Below the pieces are notes generated by a model. The model ran no database searches, was not told where the DNA came from, and was given only the letters and a program-made list of their open reading frames with translations. A program made the translations under genes and the position numbers. A stretch of DNA of 37,077 nt from an uncultured Alphaproteobacteria bacterium (GTDB lineage Bacteria; Pseudomonadota; Alphaproteobacteria; Rhizobiales; Ancalomicrobiaceae): positions 1 to 37,077 of the forward strand of contig CALBKH010000122.1 in the NCBI GenBank assembly GCA_937892955.1, in the 5' to 3' direction. Of the stretch, positions 1 to 7,305 are shown one piece after another. The first letter of the stretch is position 1. Every line of letters starts with the position of its first letter.

Positions 1-101
1 ACATTAAACGCATCAAATCAACATGATGGTCCAACCGCGCACAGGTCTCATAATGCGTCGCGGTGGTCCCCCGGCGGGTTCCCAGTCCTACGAAACGACG
101 A

Positions 102-121
102 AAGCCGCCTTGCGGCGGCTT
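102..121 (-). terminator. Terminator of tRNA-His
   Basis: A perfect 8-bp stem (AAGCCGCC / GGCGGCTT) with a four-base loop lies about 30 nt downstream of the tRNA-His 3' end on the minus strand. It is followed by T-enriched sequence (TTTCGTCGTTTCG) rather than a pure T run. Position and fold fit an intrinsic terminator of the tRNA transcript. The remaining bases 1-101 show no gene. Confidence 0.55.
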
Positions 122-150
122 CGTGACGTCGATGAATTCGAAGTGGCGAG

Positions 151-227
151 TGGTACAGCTGGGTGGACTCGAACCACCGACCTTCGGAGCCACAATCCGA
201 CGCTCTAACCAACTGAGCTACAGCTGC
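151..227 (-). tRNA. tRNA-His (anticodon GTG)
   Basis: On the minus strand this 77-nt segment folds as a cloverleaf. The acceptor stem GCAGCTG/CAGCTGT has a G1-U72 wobble pair. The D arm begins AGCTCAG. The anticodon stem TCGGA/TCCGA encloses loop TTGTGGC, giving anticodon GTG (His). The T arm contains GGTTCGAGTCC, and CCA is encoded at the 3' end (151-153). The discriminator base is A73 and the base before G1 is T, so the usual G-1:C73 pair of bacterial tRNA-His is not templated. A lineage of alphaproteobacteria is known to lack this feature, which supports the taxonomic reading. Confidence 0.95.
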
Positions 228-238
228 ACGGGTCTCGA

Positions 239-274
239 CGGCGTCCTGATAGGGGATGACGTTCGCCTTGGCAA
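239..274 (-). promoter_or_regulatory. Sigma70-type promoter of tRNA-His
   Basis: On the minus strand, TTGCCA (269-274) and TATCAG (246-251) are separated by exactly 17 bp. This places the transcription start near 239, about 12 nt before the mature tRNA 5' end. The -35 matches consensus at 5/6 and the -10 at 4/6. It was found by eye and has no other support. Confidence 0.5.
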
Positions 275-509
275 GAGCGGAATGCACCCGCCGCGCACCC
301 CGTTCGCTCCGCAACGGCCTCCGGCGCCGCGAACAGCCGGTTCGAGCCCGGCGCCGCGAACGCCGCCACGGACGATCCGATCCGGTTCGGTCGTGAGTTC
401 CCGAGCCGGAGGAGGCCGACACGTCCCCCGCCGACCGGCGCGAGGCATCGAGGCGGGAAGGGCGATCCGCCCGGCTCCCGCACCGATCGAACGACGCCCG
501 CCTTCCGGA

Positions 510-1118
510 TCAGTTGCCGGGCTTCAGCGTCTCGAAGGTCTTGGCGATGGCGTCCTTGGCCGGCTTGGCGGCGTCGGTCGCGACCTTGCCGGCCACTTCC
601 TGCAGTTCCTTGGCCTGCGCGCTGATCGCCTCGAACTGCTGGCGCATGAAGGCCGACTGCAGCTCGATCGCTTCGGCGAAGGTCTTCACCGCCAGCATGC
701 TCTTGGCGAAGCCGTAGGCCGCGTCGGAATTGGCCTTGACCGCGTCGATCGACTTCTCGTTGAGCTCGACCAGACCGGCGCGCGCCGTCTCGTAGGTGTC
801 CTCGATGGCGTCGGTCGCCTCTTCGGCCGCTTCCTTGAGCTTGGCGAAACTCTCCTTGGCCTGGGTCATCGCCTTCTCGGCGAAGTCGCGGAACACCGCC
901 GGGATCTCGGCCTGGGTCGCCGCCGAGAAATCGACGTTCGGCATCTCGAACTTCGGCATCTCGAAGCCGGGGATCTCGAACTTGGGGAACTCGAAGGCGC
1001 CGGCCGCGACGGTCTCGGCCTTGGACGCCGCCTCGGCGACGGGCTCGGCCTTCGGAGCGGCCTTGACGGCGGGCTTGGCGGTGGTGGGCTTACGGGTCGG
1101 GGTCTTCGCCTGGGTCAT
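510..1118 (-). CDS. Phasin family protein (PHB granule-associated)
   Basis: A 202-aa protein. The N-terminal third is low complexity: a Lys/Ala/Pro/Thr tail (residues 1-40), then a repeated phenylalanine/proline/methionine segment of the form FEFPKFEIPGFEMPKFEMP (about 41-60). The rest is an amphipathic, Ala/Glu/Lys-rich helical phasin core (about 65-195) with the usual pattern of residues such as FAEAIELQSAFMRQQFE. Phasins coat polyhydroxyalkanoate granules and limit their size. The start is the ATG at 1118, preceded by AGGAG at 11 nt; an upstream in-frame ATG at 1157 has no ribosome site. A second, shorter phasin gene lies upstream in the same direction. The Ala/Lys/Pro tail resembles the DNA-binding tails of some bifunctional granule proteins (PhaM/PhaF type), but that is inference. 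Confidence 0.85.
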   Translation of the reverse strand: MTQAKTPTRKPTTAKPAVKAAPKAEPVAEAASKAETVAAGAFEFPKFEIPGFEMPKFEMPNVDFSAATQAEIPAVFRDFAEKAMTQAKESFAKLKEAAEEATDAIEDTYETARAGLVELNEKSIDAVKANSDAAYGFAKSMLAVKTFAEAIELQSAFMRQQFEAISAQAKELQEVAGKVATDAAKPAKDAIAKTFETLKPGN

Positions 1119-1211
1119 GTGCCTCGGATCTCCTGGTCGATGTCGGCGTTCACGCAACGGCCCACGGGGTGGCGCCCGGGCGCGATCGAACCGCTCTCTT
1201 CACGCGCCGAC

Positions 1212-1336
1212 GCCATCGGACGTCGCAAACGACCGACGGCGCTCACTCCACGAATATCTCATACCCGTGATGAAGATGAGAAATTCGCGTCTCTCGGACG
1301 GCCGGATGCGACAGCATCCTCGGCCGTTGGTGGGAC
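1212..1336. repeat. Three-hairpin intergenic repeat, copy A
   Basis: This is copy A of the element also found at 8288 and 26243. Hairpin 1 is GCCATCGG (1212-1219) / CCGACGGC (1233-1240), with one A-C mismatch that is U-G on the minus strand and a 13-nt loop. Hairpin 2 is 1251-1262 / 1276-1287, built on CGAATATCTCAT / ATGAGAAATTCG with one mismatch. Hairpin 3 is GATGC (1305-1309) / GCATC (1314-1318) with loop GACA, inside an outer GGCC / GGCC pair. The order, the 13-nt first loop and the flanking TTGGT match copy B closely. Confidence 0.8.
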
Positions 1337-1394
1337 GAAACGGAAGCAGCAGGGGAAGCCTTCCGTCCAGCTTCGACATTAACCGAATTTGTGC

Positions 1395-1421
1395 TGCGAT
1401 GCAATAAAATATTGCATCGCA
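1395..1421. promoter_or_regulatory. Inverted repeat upstream of phasin 1, candidate PhaR-type operator
   Basis: A perfect 11-bp inverted repeat, TGCGATGCAAT / ATTGCATCGCA, is separated by AAAAT. It is flanked by TTGTGC on the left and CAATTC on the right, so the pairing extends outward after a small bulge. It lies about 280 bp upstream of the phasin 1 start. A similar box, TTGTGCACTGCAACA, lies upstream of phasin 2. Phasin genes are commonly controlled by PhaR, which binds TGC/GCA-containing palindromes. Assigning this site to PhaR is inference. Confidence 0.4.
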
Positions 1422-1484
1422 CAATTCGCCGATCGGAAAGCCTCGCCCCCCCCCGTTCGGCCGAAACGAAACAGCCGAAACGCG

Positions 1485-1520
1485 CGACGGGCGGCCGCGT
1501 CCGAGACGCGCCGCCCGTCG
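1485..1520 (-). terminator. Strong hairpin downstream of phasin 2, probable terminator
   Basis: A 10-bp stem, CGACGGGCGG / CCGCCCGTCG, continues after a single bulged base into CGCGTC / GACGCG with a CGA loop. On the minus strand it lies about 80 nt past the phasin 2 stop and is followed by TTTCGGCTGTTTCGTTTC, only moderately T-rich. It fits a terminator on that strand, though an imperfect one. Confidence 0.45.
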
Positions 1521-1598
1521 AATTCGTCGGTCCCGAGGACGTTCCGTGGATCCGATCGACGAGACGGAGCGAAATCCGCCTCGATCGGACCACCGGCC

Positions 1599-1982
1599 TC
1601 AGCCCTTGGTCACCTTCTCGGTGATCGAGGAGACGGTCTTGGCCGCGGCGTCGCCGATCTGACGGACCTGCTCGCCGAAGGAGGCGGCCTGGGCCTTCAG
1701 ATAGTCGCTCTGCAGCTTGAGGATCTCCTGCGGATCCTTGGCCTGGACCAGCTTCTGAGCGTGTTCGAACACCGAGGCGATGTTCTCTTCGGCCAGCGAC
1801 AGGACCTTCTTGTTGAGGTCGAGCGCACCCGACTGGACGGTGGTCGAGGACGCCTCGACCTTGGACACGGCCTGATGGGTGGCGGCGAGGAAGTCGTCCA
1901 CGGCCTTCTTGGCCTGTTCGACGCTCTTCTCGGCGAAGGTGCGGATCTGCTCGGGAATCTCGAAGGTCTTGTCGGCAGCCAT
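1599..1982 (-). CDS. Phasin family protein (short)
   Basis: A 127-aa protein that is almost entirely phasin core. It opens ADKTFEIPEQIRTFAEKSVEQAKKAVDDF and continues as one long amphipathic helix with ENIASVFEHAQKLVQAKDPQEILKLQSDYLKAQ, the classic Phasin_2 pattern. It should associate with polyhydroxybutyrate granules. The chosen ATG (1982) has GGAG six bases upstream; an ATG four codons earlier (1994) has no such site. A TTGTGCACTGCAACA box and a 16-bp perfect palindrome lie about 125-160 bp upstream. It probably has its own promoter rather than sharing an operon with phasin 1, because a strong hairpin and 480 bp lie between them. Confidence 0.88.
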   Translation of the reverse strand: MAADKTFEIPEQIRTFAEKSVEQAKKAVDDFLAATHQAVSKVEASSTTVQSGALDLNKKVLSLAEENIASVFEHAQKLVQAKDPQEILKLQSDYLKAQAASFGEQVRQIGDAAAKTVSSITEKVTKG

Positions 1983-2401
1983 CTTGCTCTCCATGGCCCG
2001 GCGTGGGTGGCCGGTCTCATCGCATCTCTGGGGTGGGTGAGCTCCGTTCACCCGTGACCGATTTCTCATTCGAACCCCGGCCACGGGATCTTCATAGCAG
2101 AAGCCATTGTGCACTGCAACATGAATTTCGCGATCGCGAAACGATCCGCTTCGCGGGCGCGTTTCCGGGATTAACCCTCGGCGACGATAGCGCCCACCGC
2201 GACCCCGACGCCAGTGGACCCCCCATCGTCATCGACTATATTAACGAAGTGTTGACGGCCCGGATCGGAACGGGACGATCCGCTTCTCCATGAGCTGTGG
2301 AGATCGGGGACCGTGGTTCGGGCGACGTCGACCGGCGCGCATCTTCCGCACATCTCACGGAGACGCACGCGCGAAGTGTGACGAGAAGGTTTGCGAGCGC
2401 G
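1983..2401. other. 419-bp divergent intergenic region, phasin 2 / histidine kinase
   Basis: This region separates the divergently transcribed phasin 2 (minus) and the kinase gene (plus), so it must carry both promoters. Visible structure is limited to the TTGTGCACTGCAACA box (2107-2121) and the perfect palindrome at 2126-2141. I see no further gene. Confidence 0.6.
2107..2141. promoter_or_regulatory. Phasin 2 upstream boxes (TTGTGC-TGCAACA and a 16-bp palindrome)
   Basis: Two adjacent elements are visible. TTGTGCACTGCAACA (2107-2121) resembles the half-sites of the inverted repeat upstream of phasin 1. TTTCGCGATCGCGAAA (2126-2141) is a perfect 16-bp palindrome. Both lie 125-160 bp upstream of the phasin 2 start. 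The first may be a PhaR-like site; the binder of the second is unknown. Confidence 0.4.
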
Positions 2402-5400
2402 ATGAGCGAGAAACTCAACTCGATCTGGCCGATCCTGGCGCGAGACGGCGTCGGCGATGCGATCGGCGACGCACGCCCGGCCTTCGTGGTCACACCCGAC
2501 GGCCGGTTCCTGCATTTCGCCAACGCTGCCGGCGCCCGTTTCCTGAACCTCGCCCCGGCGCGCGCCCTCGAGGCGCGTCTGACGCTCGAACCCCGTCTCG
2601 CCGATCGTCTCGTCCGGTTCGCCGCGACCGCGCGGCAGGGCGACACCTCGCGCGAGCTGCTGCGCTTCTTCGACGGCCTCCGCTCGTCGCTCCTGTCGGT
2701 CGGCTTCCGCCGGCTCGCCGACGATGCCGTCTTCGTCACCGTCGACAACGCCCGCACCGATCCCGCCGACGCCGATCCCGCCGCCAGCCTCGAGGCGATC
2801 GCCGCGGAGGGCGGTCTCGTCGCCCTCTTCGATCGCGACGGCGAAGTGGCGGCGTCGCTCGGCGATCACGCCGCCCTCGACGGCGTTCAGGACGAGATCG
2901 AAGCGGCCCTCGACGCCGAGGACGGCGACCCGGTCTTCGACCACCGCGTCGAAGCCGCCGGCCGTGCCCATCGCCTGACCCTGGTGCGTCTCGGCGACGC
3001 CGAGCATCCCCGCCGTCTGCTGCGCGTCGGCCCGGCCGAAACGATCGCCGCCCCGGCTCCGACGGCCTCGACGGCACCGACCCCCGTATCGGTCCTCGAG
3101 GTTCCTGCCGCCGTCACGGCCCCGCCCCACCCCGAGACCGGACACGCGGACGCCGCAACCGTCGCAACCGCTGCAACCGCAGCCGCTGCCGTCGCGCCGG
3201 TGACGGACACCGCCACGACGGTCCGGCCGGAGATCCCCGAGGCCGTCGTGCCACCGGCCGCCTTCCACGGCGAAGAGGCGACCGAAGACCTCGCCGAAGC
3301 CATCGCCGCCGTAACCGGCACCCCGCCGACCGACACGGCGACACCCGCCACCGATGCGCCCTCCCCGGCCGCGACGGCACTGCTCGCCGAAATCGAAGCC
3401 GTCACACCACGGCCTTCGGCGCCGATCGAAGGCGCGACGGAAACCGTGGTCGCCGACGAAACGACACTCGCGGTCGAAACGTTCGCCCCGCCCGAAATCG
3501 TCGAAGCCGGCGAAACAACCCCTGTCGGCATCTCGGAGATCGAGGTCGGTGAGTTCACCGCAGCCGCCCCGGCGGAGGACGCGGCGGCCGAGACTTCCGA
3601 GGATACCGTCGCCGCGCCGCCGCCGGCCGGGTCCGTCTCCACCTTCCGCCGCAGTCCGATCGGACGGGCGGTGAAGTTCGTCTGGCAGATGGACGCGGAA
3701 CGCCGCTTCACCCTCGTCTCCGACGAGTTCGCCACCGCCGTCGGCCCGCGCGCCGCCGCCATCGTCGGCCGGAGCTGGCGCGAGGTCGCCGACGACTTCG
3801 GCCTCGATGGCGACGGACGCGTCGCCACCGCCCTCGACCGGCGCGACACCTGGTCGGGACGCACCGTGCTGTGGCCGATCGAGGGCGAGGCGTTGCGCCT
3901 GCCGGTCGATCTCGCCGCGCTGCCGGCTTTCGATCGCGGCCACGTCTTCGCCGGCTATCGCGGCTTCGGCACCGTCCGCGGCGAGGAAGCGATCCCCGAT
4001 CCGACCGCCACCGGCCTGCGCCTCGCCGCCGCCGTGGCAGCGGAGGCCCCGGCTCTCGCCGTGGCGACACCGCCGGCGACGCCCCTTGCACTCGCCGTAC
4101 CACCGGCCGAATCGGGGATCGCCCCCGAGATCGAGACCGCCGACTTCGCCCCACCGTCCTACCCGGACGACAGCGAAGTGGCGCTGGTCGAGGCCACGCA
4201 TCCCCACGTCGCGGAACCGGCGCCCGACGCGGGCGAAGCGGCTTTCGCCGGTGAGATCGACATCGATCGTCCCGTCCGAGCGATCATGCCGTCGGCGATG
4301 CCCGACGTCTGGTTCGACGACGAACTCGCCCTGGCGATGGCGACCCTGCCGGCCTGCAGCGAAGGCGGCTACGACGAGGACGTCGAAGCGCCGAGCCGAC
4401 CGGTCGTCGAGGAACCGGCGACCGATACGGCGGAGCCGACGCCGATCACCGCCGCCACGGCCGAGGCCGCCGACGAGAGCCTCGAAGGCGCGACCCCGGC
4501 GACGGCGCTCCGCGACGGTGACACCTCCACGCAGGCGTCGCTCGACGCCGACGCGGCTGCGGCGGACCTGCTCGACGACGGCGCCTCCGAAGCCGAACCG
4601 CTCGCGACCGTGCCTCATGCGGCCGGGCCCGCCCCGAACGCGACCGCCGTGATCGAGGACGCTCCGGCCGCGCCGCTCGCCCCGCATGCCGAGGAGGCGC
4701 GTCTCGCCGCCGCAGCGCTCTTCGCCGCCGACGAAGGCGAGGGCGAAAGCGAAGCCGCGACGCCCGCCGCCGAACCCGTGACCTCGTCGCGGGAGTCGCG
4801 TCTGGCCCAGGCGCCCGCCACTCTGCGCGCCGCCGTCGCCGCGATCGAGGCCCGCGCCGCCGAACTCGAGTCGCACGGCGTCTCGGTCACCGACGGCGAC
4901 CACGACGGGACGACCGCAGCCCACGTTGGTGACGCCGTCGCCGACGAGACGGCTCCCACGACCGAGACCGCCGCGACGCGCGACCTCGCCGCGCCCGAGC
5001 CGGATGCCGCGGCCGACGATGACCTCACCGTCGCGGAACGCGAGCCTGCGGGCGACGCGACGACGGCTCGCACCGACGAAGGTCCGTCGACACTCGCCGA
5101 GGACGACGCATCCGCGTCCCCGGCGCCGGACCATCCCGCGATCGCGACCGCCCCGGCGAAGGCCGTCGCCACGCCGGTCGGCGAGACCGCGACGCGGATC
5201 GTCGCCCTCGCCGCCACCACGCGTCCGCCGGTCGACGCCGCCAGCCTGTCGCAGCCCGAACGCGTCGCCTTCCGCCAGATCGCCGAAGCTCTCGGCGCGC
5301 GCATCGAAGGCGAGAACGTCGCCGCCCGCACCGCGCCCGTCGCATCGAAGCCGACCGGCACCGCAACCGAAGCTCCGCCGGTCCCGTCGCCCTCCGCGGC

Positions 5401-7123
5401 GAGCGAACCGGCATCTCCGCCGGCCGCGACGATCGGGGCGACGCCCGCGGCGATCGTCTCCCACGACACCCGTCTGCTCGACGGCCTGCCGGGCGCCGTC
5501 GCGGTAGTCAAGGACGACAACCTCGCCTACGGCAACGCCGCCTTCCTGCGCCTGCTCGGCTATCCCGATCTCGCCACCCTCGAAGCCGAGGGCGGGCTCG
5601 ATTCGCTCTTCGCCGGCGAGCACGTCGCCCGCCGCTGGAAGGTCGGACCCGACGGCAGCCGCCCGGTCCCGGTCCTGACGCGCGACGGTCGCGTCGTCCC
5701 GGTCGACGCCCAGGTGGCGACCATACCTTGGGCCGGCGGCTCGGCCCTGATGCTGACCCTCGCCGAAGTCGAGGTCGCCGAGGAGACGGGCACCGTCGCC
5801 CCCCCGGCGACGGGCGAAGCCGCCGACCGGGAGATCGCGGCCCCGGCCGAAACCCTGCCGGCCGCGGCCGCCTCCCTTCTCGCCGAACCGACACCGCCCG
5901 AACCCGCCGTGAGCGCGCCGACCACCACCGAACCGGCGACGGCGATGCCCGGCACGATCGACGCCGCGGCGATGGCGCCGGCCGCGCTCGCCGATGTCGG
6001 TCTGCGCGAGCGCGTCGCCGAACTCGAGGCGATCATCGACACCGCCACGGACGGCGTGCTGATGCTCGACGCCGAGGGCACCATCCTCTCCGCCAACCAT
6101 GCCGCGGAGGCGCTGTTCGGCACCGACCGCGCCGACATGATCGGCCGCTCGCTCACCGACCGTCTCGCCCCGGAGAGCCGCCGCTCGGCGATGGACTATC
6201 TCGACGGCCTCACCCGCAACGGCGTGGCGAGCGTGCTCAACGACGGCCGCGAGGTGATCGGCGTGGTCGAGCGCGGCGGGCTCATCCCGCTGTTCATGAC
6301 CATCGGCCGCATCTCCGCCGATCCGTCGCGCAAGTACTGCGCCGTGCTGCGCGACATCACCCACTGGAAGAAGTCGGAAGAAGACCTCACCGCCGCCCGC
6401 CGCCGCGCCGAGGAGGCGAGCGTCCACAAGTCCGACTTCCTCGCCAAGATCAGCCACGAGATCCGCACGCCGCTCAACGCCATCATCGGCTTCTCCGAGG
6501 TGATGATGGACGAGCGCTTCGGACCGATCGGCAACGAGCGCTACAAGGACTACCTGCGCGACATCCACTCCTCCGGCTCGCACATCATGAGCCTGATCAA
6601 CGACCTCCTCGACCTCTCCAAGGTCGAGGCGGGCAAGATGGATCTGCGCTTCGAGGCGGTGGCGCTCGGCGACATCATGGCCGAATGCGTGGCGATGATG
6701 CAGCCGCAGGCCAATCGCGAACGCATCATCATCCGCTCGTCGCTGCCCGCCGGCATCCCGCCGGTGGTCGCCGACCCGCGTTCGGTGCGTCAGGTGATGC
6801 TCAACCTCCTGTCCAACGCCATCAAATTCACCCCGTCGGGTGGACAGGTGATCGTCTCGACCACGCTCGAGGACTCCGGCGAAGTGGTGATGCGGGTGCG
6901 CGACACCGGCTACGGTATGACCGAGAAGGAATTGCAGACGGCGATGGAACCGTTCCGCCAGCTCCACACCACCCGCTCCCGCGGCGGCGGTACCGGCCTC
7001 GGCCTGCCGCTCACCAAGGCGCTGGTGGAGGCCAACCGCGCGGTGCTGCGGATCGACTCGACCGTCGGCCAGGGCACGCTCGTCACCGTCACCTTCCCGG
7101 TCACACGAGTGCTGGCGAGCTGA
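2402..7123 (+). CDS. Giant multi-PAS sensor histidine kinase, PdhS/PleC-like
   Basis: A 1573-aa protein. Four PAS-like segments can be read at about residues 20-85, 420-525, 1025-1125 and 1200-1325. They are joined by very long Ala/Pro/Glu/Thr-rich, probably disordered linkers (about 200-415, 530-1020 and 1125-1195). The C-terminal kinase core is intact: an H box HEIRTPLNAIIGFSEVM with phospho-acceptor His1352, an N box around NLLSNAIKF, a G1 box DTGYGM (Asp1501), and a G2 box GGGTGLGLPL (1528-1537). The wording of the core (FGPIGNERYKDYLRDIHSSGSHI, FRQLHTTRSRGGGTGLGL) resembles PdhS/PleC/DivJ-class kinases, which feed the DivK/CtrA cell-cycle circuit in this order. No transmembrane segment is evident, so it is probably cytosolic and localised by its sensory part. 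The start is the ATG at 2402 with GAGAAGG upstream; 35 extra in-frame codons upstream look non-coding. The linkers make it much longer than typical PdhS proteins. Confidence 0.85.
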   Translation: MSEKLNSIWPILARDGVGDAIGDARPAFVVTPDGRFLHFANAAGARFLNLAPARALEARLTLEPRLADRLVRFAATARQGDTSRELLRFFDGLRSSLLSVGFRRLADDAVFVTVDNARTDPADADPAASLEAIAAEGGLVALFDRDGEVAASLGDHAALDGVQDEIEAALDAEDGDPVFDHRVEAAGRAHRLTLVRLGDAEHPRRLLRVGPAETIAAPAPTASTAPTPVSVLEVPAAVTAPPHPETGHADAATVATAATAAAAVAPVTDTATTVRPEIPEAVVPPAAFHGEEATEDLAEAIAAVTGTPPTDTATPATDAPSPAATALLAEIEAVTPRPSAPIEGATETVVADETTLAVETFAPPEIVEAGETTPVGISEIEVGEFTAAAPAEDAAAETSEDTVAAPPPAGSVSTFRRSPIGRAVKFVWQMDAERRFTLVSDEFATAVGPRAAAIVGRSWREVADDFGLDGDGRVATALDRRDTWSGRTVLWPIEGEALRLPVDLAALPAFDRGHVFAGYRGFGTVRGEEAIPDPTATGLRLAAAVAAEAPALAVATPPATPLALAVPPAESGIAPEIETADFAPPSYPDDSEVALVEATHPHVAEPAPDAGEAAFAGEIDIDRPVRAIMPSAMPDVWFDDELALAMATLPACSEGGYDEDVEAPSRPVVEEPATDTAEPTPITAATAEAADESLEGATPATALRDGDTSTQASLDADAAAADLLDDGASEAEPLATVPHAAGPAPNATAVIEDAPAAPLAPHAEEARLAAAALFAADEGEGESEAATPAAEPVTSSRESRLAQAPATLRAAVAAIEARAAELESHGVSVTDGDHDGTTAAHVGDAVADETAPTTETAATRDLAAPEPDAAADDDLTVAEREPAGDATTARTDEGPSTLAEDDASASPAPDHPAIATAPAKAVATPVGETATRIVALAATTRPPVDAASLSQPERVAFRQIAEALGARIEGENVAARTAPVASKPTGTATEAPPVPSPSAASEPASPPAATIGATPAAIVSHDTRLLDGLPGAVAVVKDDNLAYGNAAFLRLLGYPDLATLEAEGGLDSLFAGEHVARRWKVGPDGSRPVPVLTRDGRVVPVDAQVATIPWAGGSALMLTLAEVEVAEETGTVAPPATGEAADREIAAPAETLPAAAASLLAEPTPPEPAVSAPTTTEPATAMPGTIDAAAMAPAALADVGLRERVAELEAIIDTATDGVLMLDAEGTILSANHAAEALFGTDRADMIGRSLTDRLAPESRRSAMDYLDGLTRNGVASVLNDGREVIGVVERGGLIPLFMTIGRISADPSRKYCAVLRDITHWKKSEEDLTAARRRAEEASVHKSDFLAKISHEIRTPLNAIIGFSEVMMDERFGPIGNERYKDYLRDIHSSGSHIMSLINDLLDLSKVEAGKMDLRFEAVALGDIMAECVAMMQPQANRERIIIRSSLPAGIPPVVADPRSVRQVMLNLLSNAIKFTPSGGQVIVSTTLEDSGEVVMRVRDTGYGMTEKELQTAMEPFRQLHTTRSRGGGTGLGLPLTKALVEANRAVLRIDSTVGQGTLVTVTFPVTRVLAS

Positions 7124-7134
7124 TATCGACCGGA

Positions 7135-7182
7135 AGAGCATCACATACTCCAATTAATCAAAATTGGAGTATGTGATGCTCT
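7135..7182. terminator. Perfect 21-bp AT-rich palindrome after the kinase gene
   Basis: A perfect 21-bp inverted repeat (arms 7135-7155 and 7162-7182, beginning AGAGCATCACATACTCC) has a six-base loop, AATCAA. It starts 12 nt after the kinase stop and is followed on the plus strand by CTTTTG, so it can act as a terminator. The arms are AT-rich in a roughly 70% GC region and contain no mismatch, which is unusual for an old intrinsic terminator. Confidence 0.6.
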
Positions 7183-7305
7183 CTTTTGATCGATTGTTGG
7201 AACTTCAGATTTGATTTTTCCATAGATGAGGCATTACGTTTCTGGAAAACCGCCTCGCCGAGCCGCTCGGCGTTCTTCCCCGTTCCAGCGACGGACCCGC
7301 CGCTC

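Larger units (their letters stand above)
1119..1598. other. 480-bp intergenic region between two phasin genes
   Basis: No protein gene is supportable here. The region holds a copy of the three-hairpin repeat (1212-1336), an inverted repeat of operator type (1395-1421), a run of nine C (1446-1454) and a strong hairpin (1485-1520). All are listed separately. Confidence 0.7.

Noticed and set aside
323..362. Direct repeat CCGGCGCCGCGAAC (two copies) near 323 and 349
   Set aside because: Only two short copies in very GC-rich DNA between the tRNA and phasin 1, with no other repeat or gene structure. It is probably chance.
63..1382. A 439-codon plus-strand open frame over tRNA-His and phasin 1
   Set aside because: It runs through the tRNA and antisense to a clear phasin. 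The sequence is low complexity with no family resemblance.
1446..1454. Run of nine C as a possible phase-variation tract
   Set aside because: It is not inside a gene or an evident promoter spacer, so no consequence of slippage can be argued.
2171..7153. A 1660-codon open frame on the minus strand opposite the histidine kinase
   Set aside because: Its translation is Arg/Gly-rich with no recognisable domain, and it mirrors the high-GC codon pattern of the kinase gene, which has an intact kinase core on the plus strand.
7186..7305. Upstream extension of the dehydratase to 7186
   Set aside because: The extra 40 codons lie in the AT-rich island after the palindrome and have no similarity to the family, whose N-terminus fits the start at 7306.
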